Assembly: GCA_030044455.1 (NCBI GenBank)
Contig: JASHVU010000765.1
Coordinates: 1 to 27,388 of the forward strand
From: Acidobacteriaceae bacterium
GTDB lineage: Bacteria > Acidobacteriota > Terriglobia > Terriglobales > Acidobacteriaceae
Reading direction: 5' to 3'
Length of the DNA stretch: 27,388 bases
The notes beneath the pieces are model-generated. The model worked only from the letters and a program-made list of their open reading frames with translations. It made no database searches and had not been told where the DNA came from. The translations under genes were made by a program, and so were the position numbers. The stretch's first letter is position 1; each line of letters opens with the position of its first letter. Below are positions 17,196 to 23,911 of the stretch, piece by piece.

Positions 17196-17900
17196 CTATC
17201 CGCGGGCGTAGCTTTCGAGCGCTATGCGGCTGGGAATCGTGATGGTGCAGCCATGCTGTGCAACCAGACGGCGGTTTTTGAAGATCGAAAGCGTGCGGGT
17301 GACGGTCTCGCGTGAGGCGCCGATGAATTCGCCGATCTGCTCGTGAGTAAGTGAAACCCTGCAGCGTGCGCCAGTCTCCTGCTTAGGGGCCTCGTCGCTC
17401 CAGCCCAGCAGCAGGCGCGCCAGCCGCTCGGGAACCGAGGTGGAGAGCCCGACCATGCGCAGTTGCTCGCAGGCCAGGTTAAAGCTGCGGCTGATCTCGC
17501 GAGTCACTATTTCGTAGACCTCGGGATGCCGCGCCATGAAATGGAGGAACGTCTGCCGCGAGAGATGCGCGATCTTCGCCGGGTAAAGCGTGTCGGCGGT
17601 CATCTCGTAACCATTGCCTGAGAGCGTTGAAGAAAGTCCCAGCACTTCGCCGGCCTTGGCGATGCGCAGGCTTAGCCGCCGTCCATCACTCGAGTTGATT
17701 GAGAGCTTGACTTCGCCCTCAACAATCACCATCACGCCGGCATTGTCCTGGGTCTCGCTGAAGAGAACCTTATTGGCCGGCTGCGAAATGGGAACCACGA
17801 GCGCGTCGAAATCGGCCAGGGCTGCTGGGGAAAGTGAGTTGAAAAACTCGCTCCTCATGTAAGGCTTGACGATTGTCGCATTGCTCTTCTCGGTGTGCAT
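17196..17900 (-). CDS. Crp/Fnr-family transcriptional regulator
   Basis: 234 residues. An N-terminal cyclic-nucleotide-binding-like beta barrel (about 25-135; VMVIVEGEVKLSI, then GEVLGLSS) is followed by a long dimer helix (136-165). A C-terminal winged helix (about 182-230) contains the LTHEQIGEFIGASRETVTRTLSIFKNRRLV helix-turn-helix, with SRETVTRTL as recognition helix. The N-terminal cysteine cluster of FNR is absent, and the arginine-serine pair that grips cAMP in CRP is not seen after GEVLG. The signal it senses is therefore unknown. GGAG lies 7 nt before the ATG and straddles the STAS stop region. The gap to the STAS stop is 4 bp, so the two form an operon. It could regulate its own operon or the propeller operon downstream; this is an inference. 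Confidence 0.92.
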   Translation of the reverse strand: MHTEKSNATIVKPYMRSEFFNSLSPAALADFDALVVPISQPANKVLFSETQDNAGVMVIVEGEVKLSINSSDGRRLSLRIAKAGEVLGLSSTLSGNGYEMTADTLYPAKIAHLSRQTFLHFMARHPEVYEIVTREISRSFNLACEQLRMVGLSTSVPERLARLLLGWSDEAPKQETGARCRVSLTHEQIGEFIGASRETVTRTLSIFKNRRLVAQHGCTITIPSRIALESYARG

Positions 17901-17904
17901 GTCA

Positions 17905-18207
17905 TTACTCCGTGTCCAAGGGTTGCAGACTCTCGCGCGTGACCTCTCCGGCGAGATATTGGGTCCAGGGTGTGCTGGTCAGAATTGCGGCGTGCGTCTG
18001 AGAGTAGATCGACCTCAGTGCCCGAATTCCGCCTGCGTCGGCAAAGGTAGTATCACGAAGATCGAGAACGAGTTTGCGCGCAGCAAGGGTTGGTCCGGCT
18101 TCAACCCAAAGGCGGTCAAGTTCGGCCGCCCAAGGGCCTGCGATTCTGCCGTCGACCTTAATTACCGTTTCGCCTGCGTTTTCTCGAACTGTGATTCGTA
18201 ACGCCAT
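17905..18207 (-). CDS. STAS-domain protein (anti-sigma-antagonist-like, degenerate phospho-site)
   Basis: 100 residues, a single STAS domain: an N-terminal beta pair (MALRITVRENAGETVIKVDGRI), a helix, then LVLDLRDTTFADAGGIRAL. In SpoIIAA-type antagonists the last motif is D-S-S/T-G, with the serine phosphorylated by an anti-sigma kinase. Here it reads D57-A58-G59-G60, so the acceptor serine is missing. The protein probably cannot be switched off by phosphorylation in the classical way and may act as a constitutive binder or in a different partnership. No anti-sigma kinase is encoded nearby. It is the first gene of a two-gene operon with the Crp-family regulator. An exact sigma-54 promoter match sits right before its ATG. 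Confidence 0.88.
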   Translation of the reverse strand: MALRITVRENAGETVIKVDGRIAGPWAAELDRLWVEAGPTLAARKLVLDLRDTTFADAGGIRALRSIYSQTHAAILTSTPWTQYLAGEVTRESLQPLDTE

Positions 18208-18219
18208 GCCCTGTATATG

Positions 18220-18234
18220 GCAATGCGCGTGCCA
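18220..18234 (-). promoter_or_regulatory. Predicted sigma-54 (-24/-12) promoter of the STAS-Crp operon
   Basis: The minus strand reads TGGCACG, four bases, TTGC, matching the RpoN consensus at every fixed position. With the C of TTGC at -12, transcription would start near 18208, next to the ATG at 18207, giving an almost leaderless mRNA. A sigma-54 activator gene lies about 3 kb away. The match is seen directly; promoter function is inferred. Confidence 0.6.
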
Positions 18235-18298
18235 AACTTTTTCGTCGCAAGTGGCGATGCCTGCAAGGTTCTGAATTTAATTGGGATAGATTCTCAAG

Positions 18299-18320
18299 AG
18301 GTGTGACCTGGAGCACACCT
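18299..18320. promoter_or_regulatory. Palindromic regulator site upstream of the STAS-Crp operon
   Basis: AGGTGTG and CACACCT are exact reverse complements separated by 8 bp. Inside is TGTGA-N6-GCACA, one base away from the E. coli CRP consensus. The centre is about 100 bp upstream of the predicted sigma-54 start, the usual distance for an enhancer. It could serve the Crp-family protein (autoregulation) or a sigma-54 activator. Confidence 0.55.
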
Positions 18321-18340
18321 GACGAGGCTTTGGAGACGAA

Positions 18341-18364
18341 GTGACGAAGACGATATTTCGTCAC
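18341..18364. repeat. Inverted repeat GTGACGAA-N8-TTCGTCAC
   Basis: Exact 8-bp arms with an 8-bp spacer. Further copies of GACGAA (18335) and TTCGTC (18375 region) flank it, giving a nested symmetrical cluster. It lies upstream of the palindrome and sigma-54 site of the STAS operon. It may be a second operator or a short hairpin. Confidence 0.5.
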
Positions 18365-18578
18365 GAGACGAGGTTTCGTCGCCAACTGGCTAGGAAGACA
18401 CCGTTGGCGAACTCCGAATGTGCCGCTGCAAAGTACCGAAAAATCCGTCTCCGGGGTGTAAGAGCTTGGGGCTTGATTCGCTGGTGCAAGTTATTTCCGG
18501 ATGGGTGGCCATACCGGAACAACCTCATTCCTGAACACTGCGGCGTTTCAGAGGACCGCCCGCTCGAGTTTGCGATTC

Positions 18579-20084
18579 TCATACCGCTTGAGGATCCCAA
18601 CCTTTTCGGTAATCGCGGACTATATATTTGTTGGCATCCGCCAGGTTGGTTATTGTCCGGGATTGACCGTCGTAAACCAACTTCTTGCCCGTCCGCAGGG
18701 CAACGGCATACAAGTTAACGGCGTCTGAAATAGGACCCGTATTCAAGAAACTCGAGGGAGATTGCCCTCCGCCGCGCACCGCGCCAATCCACTGCCGTAT
18801 CCCCGCGGGAACCGCTTCCTGGTCCCGGACACGGGCTGGCGGAATCTGATCCTTGGGCCTTCTATCGGGAATCAAATGTGGGTCGTCCACATTAAAGCCA
18901 GCCAGAATCTTTCCCTTGCTGCCCACGAACATCATGCCCTCAATCGGAAGATCCTTGTTGTCGATTTCAAGCTCTTCAGGTATGGGCGGTCGCATGCCGC
19001 CGTCATACCAGACCAGGTCCACCGCGGGTCTTTTCCCGCTCGCCGGATACTTGAAGCGAACAGTACACGCGGTCGGGAAGGAAAAATCATTATTCACCGT
19101 GAACGCGATACCGTCATTCAACCCGCATGTGTGCGTCAACATAGGTTCCACGCTGGTGGGCGATCCCAACTCCAGGGCATTGAACACTGTCCACAGGCTG
19201 TAATGTCCCATATCCGCCATGGAGCCGCCTCCGAAGTCATACCACCCGCGAAATACCATGTGCGTATAGACAGGTGAGTACGGCCGCTCGGCTTCGGGAC
19301 CGAGCCACAAGTCCCAGTCAAAGTCTTCGGGAACTGGAGTCGCAGCGGTAGGGATGCTGGTGTACTGCGGCCATACGGGGCGGTTCGTCCAGTTATGAAT
19401 TTCACCGAGATCGCCGATGGCCCCGCCATTGATCCACGCCATCACCTGGTCCATCGATCCATTCGCGTCCCAGGGCATGAAGTGCGTGGCAACACGCGTT
19501 TCACGCGCGGTGTCGATCACCAGTTTGGCTTCCTGCAATCGATTGGCAATGGGCTTATGCATAATCACATGCTTGCCCCTCTTCATTGCGGCGATGCTGA
19601 TCACGCCATGAAGATGATCCGGCGTCATGATCTTGACGGCATCCAGATCTTTCTCTTTGTCCAGCAATTCGCGGAAATCCGCATAGGACGCGCAGCCCCT
19701 GAATGTTTCGCCAGACCGTTGGGTCGCGTAGTAGGTTTCTACAAAGTCCTTGGCTACGTCGCGGCCTCCAGGAACAATTCCTTCGCTTCCCGCCATCCAG
19801 TCGGGCTTACCAAGGGCCTTTCGCAAATCATTCAAAAGCCCATCTCTTCCCCAATCCCGGTAGCCGATTGCGTGCTTCGAAGGATCGCAGACGGCGACAA
19901 TCTGTATCTCCGGAATCGCTATCAATCTCGGCATCTCGCGAAGACCCTCAGTGCCTGTTCCGATGTAAGCCAGCGCGATTTTGTCGCTGGGAGCGACAAC
20001 TCCGCTTCCACCCAGTACATGCCTTGGAATGATCGTGAAACATGCCGAAGCGGATGCGGTTTCAATGAACTTGCGGCGATTCAT
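18579..20084 (-). CDS. Tat-exported Gfo/Idh/MocA-family oxidoreductase
   Basis: 501 residues. The N-terminus MNRRKFIETA resembles a twin-arginine signal, implying export in folded form with its nicotinamide cofactor. A Rossmann fold follows, with GTGTEG at 42-47 and CDPSK at 66-70, then TPDHLH (154-159) and MHKP at 175-178, where K177 takes the place of the family's E-K-P lysine. The C-terminal beta-sheet domain includes the GGGSMADMGHYSLW block. Exported members of this family commonly oxidise or modify sugars or glycosides. The substrate here is unknown. It is the second gene of a pair: the TIM-barrel isomerase gene ends 25 bp upstream. The start has no strong ribosome site, so coupled translation is possible. 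Confidence 0.9.
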   Translation of the reverse strand: MNRRKFIETASASACFTIIPRHVLGGSGVVAPSDKIALAYIGTGTEGLREMPRLIAIPEIQIVAVCDPSKHAIGYRDWGRDGLLNDLRKALGKPDWMAGSEGIVPGGRDVAKDFVETYYATQRSGETFRGCASYADFRELLDKEKDLDAVKIMTPDHLHGVISIAAMKRGKHVIMHKPIANRLQEAKLVIDTARETRVATHFMPWDANGSMDQVMAWINGGAIGDLGEIHNWTNRPVWPQYTSIPTAATPVPEDFDWDLWLGPEAERPYSPVYTHMVFRGWYDFGGGSMADMGHYSLWTVFNALELGSPTSVEPMLTHTCGLNDGIAFTVNNDFSFPTACTVRFKYPASGKRPAVDLVWYDGGMRPPIPEELEIDNKDLPIEGMMFVGSKGKILAGFNVDDPHLIPDRRPKDQIPPARVRDQEAVPAGIRQWIGAVRGGGQSPSSFLNTGPISDAVNLYAVALRTGKKLVYDGQSRTITNLADANKYIVRDYRKGWDPQAV

Positions 20085-20109
20085 CTTACTTGTGACCTTT
20101 CTGGCCTTG

Positions 20110-20973
20110 TCAGACCTGGAGTTGATGAAGGTAGGGCACGCTTGCAGCCATCATGGCCAAGTCCATCTCGACGAAATAATTCCTGATGCCCCCGATCTTC
20201 GCGGCGGTAAAAATCCTTTTCCAATCCAGTGTGCCCTGGCCCACCGGCACAATCGTACGCGTCGTCGCCGACCATCCCTGCACGTGCATGGAGATGAATC
20301 GGCCGGGATACTTCGTGAAATATTCGGCAGCGTCGAATCCTTCGCTGATCGTCGATACCTGGAACTGGAACTTCACGAACTTTGGATCGAGAAGTTGAAA
20401 CAGCAGGTCGTAGGTGCGCTGGCCATCGACGCTCGAGCATTCGAAAACTTCGTTGTGGAGCCCCTGCACAATGCCGGCCGCCGCAGCACGCTCACCGATT
20501 TTGTTGTATTCCTCGGCGGCGCGCTTTACGTCATCCATGGTGGGATTCTTCGGGCCGCCAAGACTCGCCACCAGCATCTGCGTCATCCCCATGTCTTTGG
20601 CCCAGGCAATGCTCGCGTCCTGATCCTTGCGCAATTCGTTGAGCGCGAAATGGCTGCTGATGCAGGTCAGACCCGCATCCTGAATGATGGAGCTTAGCTC
20701 CTTTCCGCTGTACTTTCTCAGGCCCGCGAATCCCGAGCCGGCGTACCCCACCGGCGAGCACATCTCGATGCTCTGGAATCCCGCTGCTGAAAGTTTCCTG
20801 AGGGTTCCCGGAAAATCCTCGGCAATCATGCTGCGCACCGGCCAGGTTTGGCAGCCGATGGGAAGCCCTAGCGGGTCCGCGTGAACGATATTCCTGGTGG
20901 ACAACAAAAGCTCACCGAGCGCCACGCACATACCCGCCTGTTTAACGAATGCTCTTCTCGATAAAGTCTGCAC
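20110..20973 (-). CDS. Tat-exported sugar isomerase/epimerase-like TIM-barrel protein
   Basis: 287 residues from GTG 20973. The N-terminus contains LSRRAFVKQAG, a good twin-arginine motif. The rest is a xylose-isomerase-like TIM barrel (AP endonuclease 2 superfamily): E70 in FQSIEM, H108 in SSHFA, H173-N174-E175 in GLHNE, H230 in ISMHVQG, GQGTLDW at 245-251 and E269 in YFVEMD are the likely metal and substrate residues. The strand that usually has D in this position reads FQFQV, so one ligand may differ. Members interconvert keto/aldo sugars or act on 3-keto-glycosides. Together with the adjoining oxidoreductase this suggests a periplasmic sugar oxidation and rearrangement step. The frame continues to 21066, but AAGGAG six bases before the GTG and the Tat motif fix the start. 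Confidence 0.87.
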   Translation of the reverse strand: MQTLSRRAFVKQAGMCVALGELLLSTRNIVHADPLGLPIGCQTWPVRSMIAEDFPGTLRKLSAAGFQSIEMCSPVGYAGSGFAGLRKYSGKELSSIIQDAGLTCISSHFALNELRKDQDASIAWAKDMGMTQMLVASLGGPKNPTMDDVKRAAEEYNKIGERAAAAGIVQGLHNEVFECSSVDGQRTYDLLFQLLDPKFVKFQFQVSTISEGFDAAEYFTKYPGRFISMHVQGWSATTRTIVPVGQGTLDWKRIFTAAKIGGIRNYFVEMDLAMMAASVPYLHQLQV

Positions 20974-20979
20974 CTGTTT

Positions 20980-20985
20980 CTCCTT
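20980..20985 (-). promoter_or_regulatory. Ribosome binding site for the GTG start of the isomerase gene
   Basis: AAGGAG on the minus strand, then AAACAG, then GTG. This ideal spacing, together with the Tat signal beginning right after, argues against the longer frame to 21066. Confidence 0.75.
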
Positions 20986-21130
20986 GCATTCGAACTGCGA
21001 GAGAATTGTAAGCCCACGGGCAGCGGCGCCGAAACAAACGCGACGCTCGACGGGCCGGAGACTCAATTGATTGTTCTACTGCATTTCGAGGTCCCATCTC
21101 GGAAATCCGACGGCAGGAATAAGCATGAAA

Positions 21131-21144
21131 TCAGTCTAGACTGA
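21131..21144. promoter_or_regulatory. Perfect 14-bp palindrome, possible operator
   Basis: TCAGTCTAGACTGA is its own reverse complement. It is about 160 bp upstream of the isomerase GTG and 55 bp from a second perfect palindrome at 21189-21200. A dimeric repressor such as a LacI- or GntR-family protein could bind here, but none is encoded in the window. Confidence 0.35.
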
Positions 21145-21369
21145 AGAAAAGTCGAAGCTCCCGTTACACTTTCAACGTGTTCTCCCTTTGCCAATTGGCA
21201 GCGGACACACACGGAGTGAATGAATCAAAGAATAGGTAAAGAAATGATAGTTTCTCGTCATTTGACGTTCCAAGAGAAACGCCGCCTGTCCGGAAGCGAT
21301 TCCTTCTGCTCGAAGCATGTCCGCGCTGAGGGCCTGGAGGCTCCCAGGACTACCGGCTGGAGCCCGGCG

Positions 21370-23706
21370 CTACGATATATATTCTGTGCGCTCGATGCCG
21401 AGCTTCTTGATTTTGGAGTTCAGTGTGGTCCGTTTGAGGCCCAGTTTGGCTGCGGCGCCGGTGGGTCCGCCGATCATCCCCTTGGCCTCGCGCAGCGCGC
21501 GCAGAATATGTTCGCGCTCGGCTGCCTGCAAGGTCGGATTCGTCTCGCCCGGCGCTTCTTCCTCTTCTTCGCCAACATCTTCGAGCTCGGCCAGTGGCAC
21601 GTAAAGCGCCGGCCCGCGCGACAAGATGACTGCACGCTCAAGAAAATTCTCGAGCTCGCGGATGTTGCCCGGCCATTTCCATGCCACCAGCGCTTCCATC
21701 GCCTCGGGTGGAATGGTCTCGATCGTCTTTCCCATGCGGCGGCTGTGGCGTGCCACAAAGTGCCGCACCAGAATGGGAATGTCACCGGTGCGCTCGCGCA
21801 AAGGCGGCGCAAAAACCGGGAAGACCTTGAGCCGGTAAAACAGATCGCTGCGAAATTGCTTTTCCGCCACCATCCTGGCAAGGTCGCGGTTGGTGGCCGC
21901 AATTAGCCGCACATCTACCGGGATGGGCCGGGTACCGCCGAGTCGCTCAATCTCTCGCTCCTGCAACGCCCGCAATAGCTTCGGTTGCAGATCGAGCGGC
22001 ATCTCGCCAACCTCGTCGAGGAACAGAGTACCCTGGTGAGCCAACTCCAGCCGCCCAATCTTGCGCAAAATTGCGCCCGTAAATGCGCCCTTCTCATGAC
22101 CGAACAGCTCACTCTCAAGCAATCCGGCCGGAATGGCGGCGCAGTTCAATTTGATAAATGTGTGCTCCGCGCGCAGGCTCAGGTTGTGGATCGCGCGGGC
22201 CAGCAGTTCCTTGCCGGTTCCCGTTTCGCCCTGGATCAGCACGGTTGCATCGGTGGGCGCGACCGTCTCAATCTCACGCAGAACATTTCGCAGGCCAGCG
22301 CTTTCGCCCACGATGTCGTCAAAGTTGTGTTCCAGGTTGATCTCTTCTTTCAGGTACTCGCGTTCCTGGTCCAATCGGTCGCGCAATTCGGCAATCTGTT
22401 TAAAGGCCAGCGCATTGTTTACTGCCATGGCGACATGGCCGGCGACCCGGGTCAGCCGCTCCGCGTCCTGCTGCGAAAAGGCATTTTCTCTGCGGCTGGC
22501 AGTGGAAATGGTGCCCAGGGTTCGTTCGCGATGGATGAGCGGCACCCAGATTGCCGAATGCATTCCTACTGAAGTCAGGTGGCTTACCGATTCCGGCGCG
22601 AACGGCCAGCGGTCGAGCCTGTTGAGAATGAGCGGCTGGCTGGTTCGGAATGCCCGCCCGGGGGGCGACGCGTCAGAATCGACCAGCAGTTCCTGAGGAG
22701 GCCCGAATTCCTCTCCTTCGGCAACCAGGTGCTGAATGCGCAGTTTGCCGGTTGCTTCGTCATACAGCGCCAGCGTAGCAAGGTCATGCGGAACCACCTG
22801 GTGGATGCTCACCGAGAACGCCAAAAGCAGCTTGCGAATGTCCACGTTAGCCAGCAAAAGGCTGCTCAGCTCGGTAATCACGCTCTCCTGCGCCTGCTTA
22901 GTCTCGGTCACGTCGCGCGTTACTTTGGCGTAGCCGGTAACGGAGCCGGTTGAGTCGCGAATGGCGGTTAGAACTATGTTGGCCCAGAAACGGGAGCCAT
23001 CTTTGCGCACCCGCCATCCTTCTTCTTCAACGCGGCCTTGCCGGTCGGCGCGGCGCAACAGATCTGCCGGGTGATCCCGGTCGATGTCCTCTTGAGTAAG
23101 AAATCGAGAGAAATGGAGCCCGATTGCCTCTTCGGCCTTGTACCCCTTGATCCGTTCGGCGCCTGGATTCCAGGTCCTGACGTAACCCTCGGTATCGAGC
23201 AAGTAAATTGCGTACTCGGTCACGCTTTCGACAATCGAGCGCAGGCGCGCGTCGGTCACGCGTAACTGCTCCTGCGCTTCGTGCTGCTCGGTTACATCAC
23301 GAATAATGCTCAGCACTGCCGATCCGTCTCCGGCAGCGATGGGCTTGAGCATGATGTCGACCGGGAATTCGGCACCGTCTTTGCGCAGCCCCCGGAGATT
23401 CAAGGCCGCGCCCATCTGACGAGCGCGTGGATGCGCCGAATAATTCTCCCTGTGCTGTGGATGACGGCCGCGAAAACGTTGCGGTACCAGAATCTCGATT
23501 GGCTGCCCGATCAGTTCTTCTTTCGCGTACCCGAACAGCTCTGCGACACGCGGGTTTGCTTCGCGAATGATTCCTTGCCCGTCGGTGACGAGAATCCCAT
23601 CCGGCGAAAACTCAAACAGGTGCTCGATGGTTGCTTGCGCAAACCCTGTCAGCGGGCTTTCAGACGCGTGGGGCGCGTCCTGCCTGGGGAAGTCAGAAGG
23701 GCGCAT
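21370..23706 (-). CDS. PAS-PAS-GAF sigma-54-dependent transcriptional activator (Fis-type)
   Basis: 778 residues from ATG 23706. Order: PAS domain (about 25-140), second PAS with PAC (about 150-270), GAF domain (about 275-440), AAA+ sigma-54 interaction domain (463-690) and a C-terminal Fis-type helix-turn-helix (about 728-775). The AAA+ part has Walker A GETGTGKE (493-500), the sigma-54 contact loop GAFTGA (540-545), Walker [10 protein letters not shown] (560-568) and FRSDLFYRL with the arginine finger region. All are intact, so it should be an active enhancer-binding protein. There is no receiver domain; it resembles the FhlA/NorR style of direct sensing through PAS and GAF. A heme or flavin ligand cannot be judged from sequence. 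The frame begins at GTG 23733 without a ribosome site. It is divergent from the ester hydrolase gene. Confidence 0.93.
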   Translation of the reverse strand: MRPSDFPRQDAPHASESPLTGFAQATIEHLFEFSPDGILVTDGQGIIREANPRVAELFGYAKEELIGQPIEILVPQRFRGRHPQHRENYSAHPRARQMGAALNLRGLRKDGAEFPVDIMLKPIAAGDGSAVLSIIRDVTEQHEAQEQLRVTDARLRSIVESVTEYAIYLLDTEGYVRTWNPGAERIKGYKAEEAIGLHFSRFLTQEDIDRDHPADLLRRADRQGRVEEEGWRVRKDGSRFWANIVLTAIRDSTGSVTGYAKVTRDVTETKQAQESVITELSSLLLANVDIRKLLLAFSVSIHQVVPHDLATLALYDEATGKLRIQHLVAEGEEFGPPQELLVDSDASPPGRAFRTSQPLILNRLDRWPFAPESVSHLTSVGMHSAIWVPLIHRERTLGTISTASRRENAFSQQDAERLTRVAGHVAMAVNNALAFKQIAELRDRLDQEREYLKEEINLEHNFDDIVGESAGLRNVLREIETVAPTDATVLIQGETGTGKELLARAIHNLSLRAEHTFIKLNCAAIPAGLLESELFGHEKGAFTGAILRKIGRLELAHQGTLFLDEVGEMPLDLQPKLLRALQEREIERLGGTRPIPVDVRLIAATNRDLARMVAEKQFRSDLFYRLKVFPVFAPPLRERTGDIPILVRHFVARHSRRMGKTIETIPPEAMEALVAWKWPGNIRELENFLERAVILSRGPALYVPLAELEDVGEEEEEAPGETNPTLQAAEREHILRALREAKGMIGGPTGAAAKLGLKRTTLNSKIKKLGIERTEYIS

Positions 23707-23911
23707 TGTTTTTCTTCGGACCTTTTTCCGCACGATAACGCTTTGGGCGGTGAGTTTGCAACCACAGTGAAAGTGTTTTTCCTTATATGATTGTCAAAGA
23801 GCGCACTGGGTTTCAATGTCAATGAAGCAAGTGCCGCGAATAGAATCACGGCAACGGAGTGCTTACCCGGAAACCACTCGCCGGGAACTTCCCCAATTGG
23901 ATAAGACCCTG
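23707..23911. promoter_or_regulatory. Divergent promoter region of activator and ester hydrolase
   Basis: 205 bp between two diverging starts. A TATATGAT segment near 23785 is the best -10 candidate for the plus strand, without a convincing -35. No sigma-54 consensus was found here. Confidence 0.3.

Larger units (their letters stand above)
18208..18578. other. Non-coding region between the STAS and Gfo/Idh/MocA genes
   Basis: 371 bp with no supported gene. It holds the sigma-54 match (18220-18234), the 7-8-7 palindrome (18299-18320), and a cluster of GACGAA/TTCGTC motifs (about 18335-18372) centred on a perfect 8-8-8 inverted repeat, GTGACGAA...TTCGTCAC (18341-18364). From 18373 to 18578 I see nothing distinctive and no clear terminator for the oxidoreductase operon. 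Confidence 0.5.
20974..21369. other. Intergenic region upstream of the isomerase/oxidoreductase operon
   Basis: 396 bp with no supported gene. It contains two perfect palindromes, TCAGTCTAGACTGA (21131-21144) and TGCCAATTGGCA (21189-21200), and a hairpin GTTTCTC/GAGAAAC with inner CGTCA/TGACG (21250-21280). Downstream of the sigma-54 activator stop, CCTGG/CCAGG can pair but has no U-run. The palindromes are candidate operators 160-230 bp before the isomerase start. Confidence 0.5.

Noticed and set aside
23734..23811. Sigma-54 promoter between the activator and the hydrolase
   Set aside because: GCAA-N5-GTGAAA is present but departs from GTGCCA at two of six positions, so it is not convincing.
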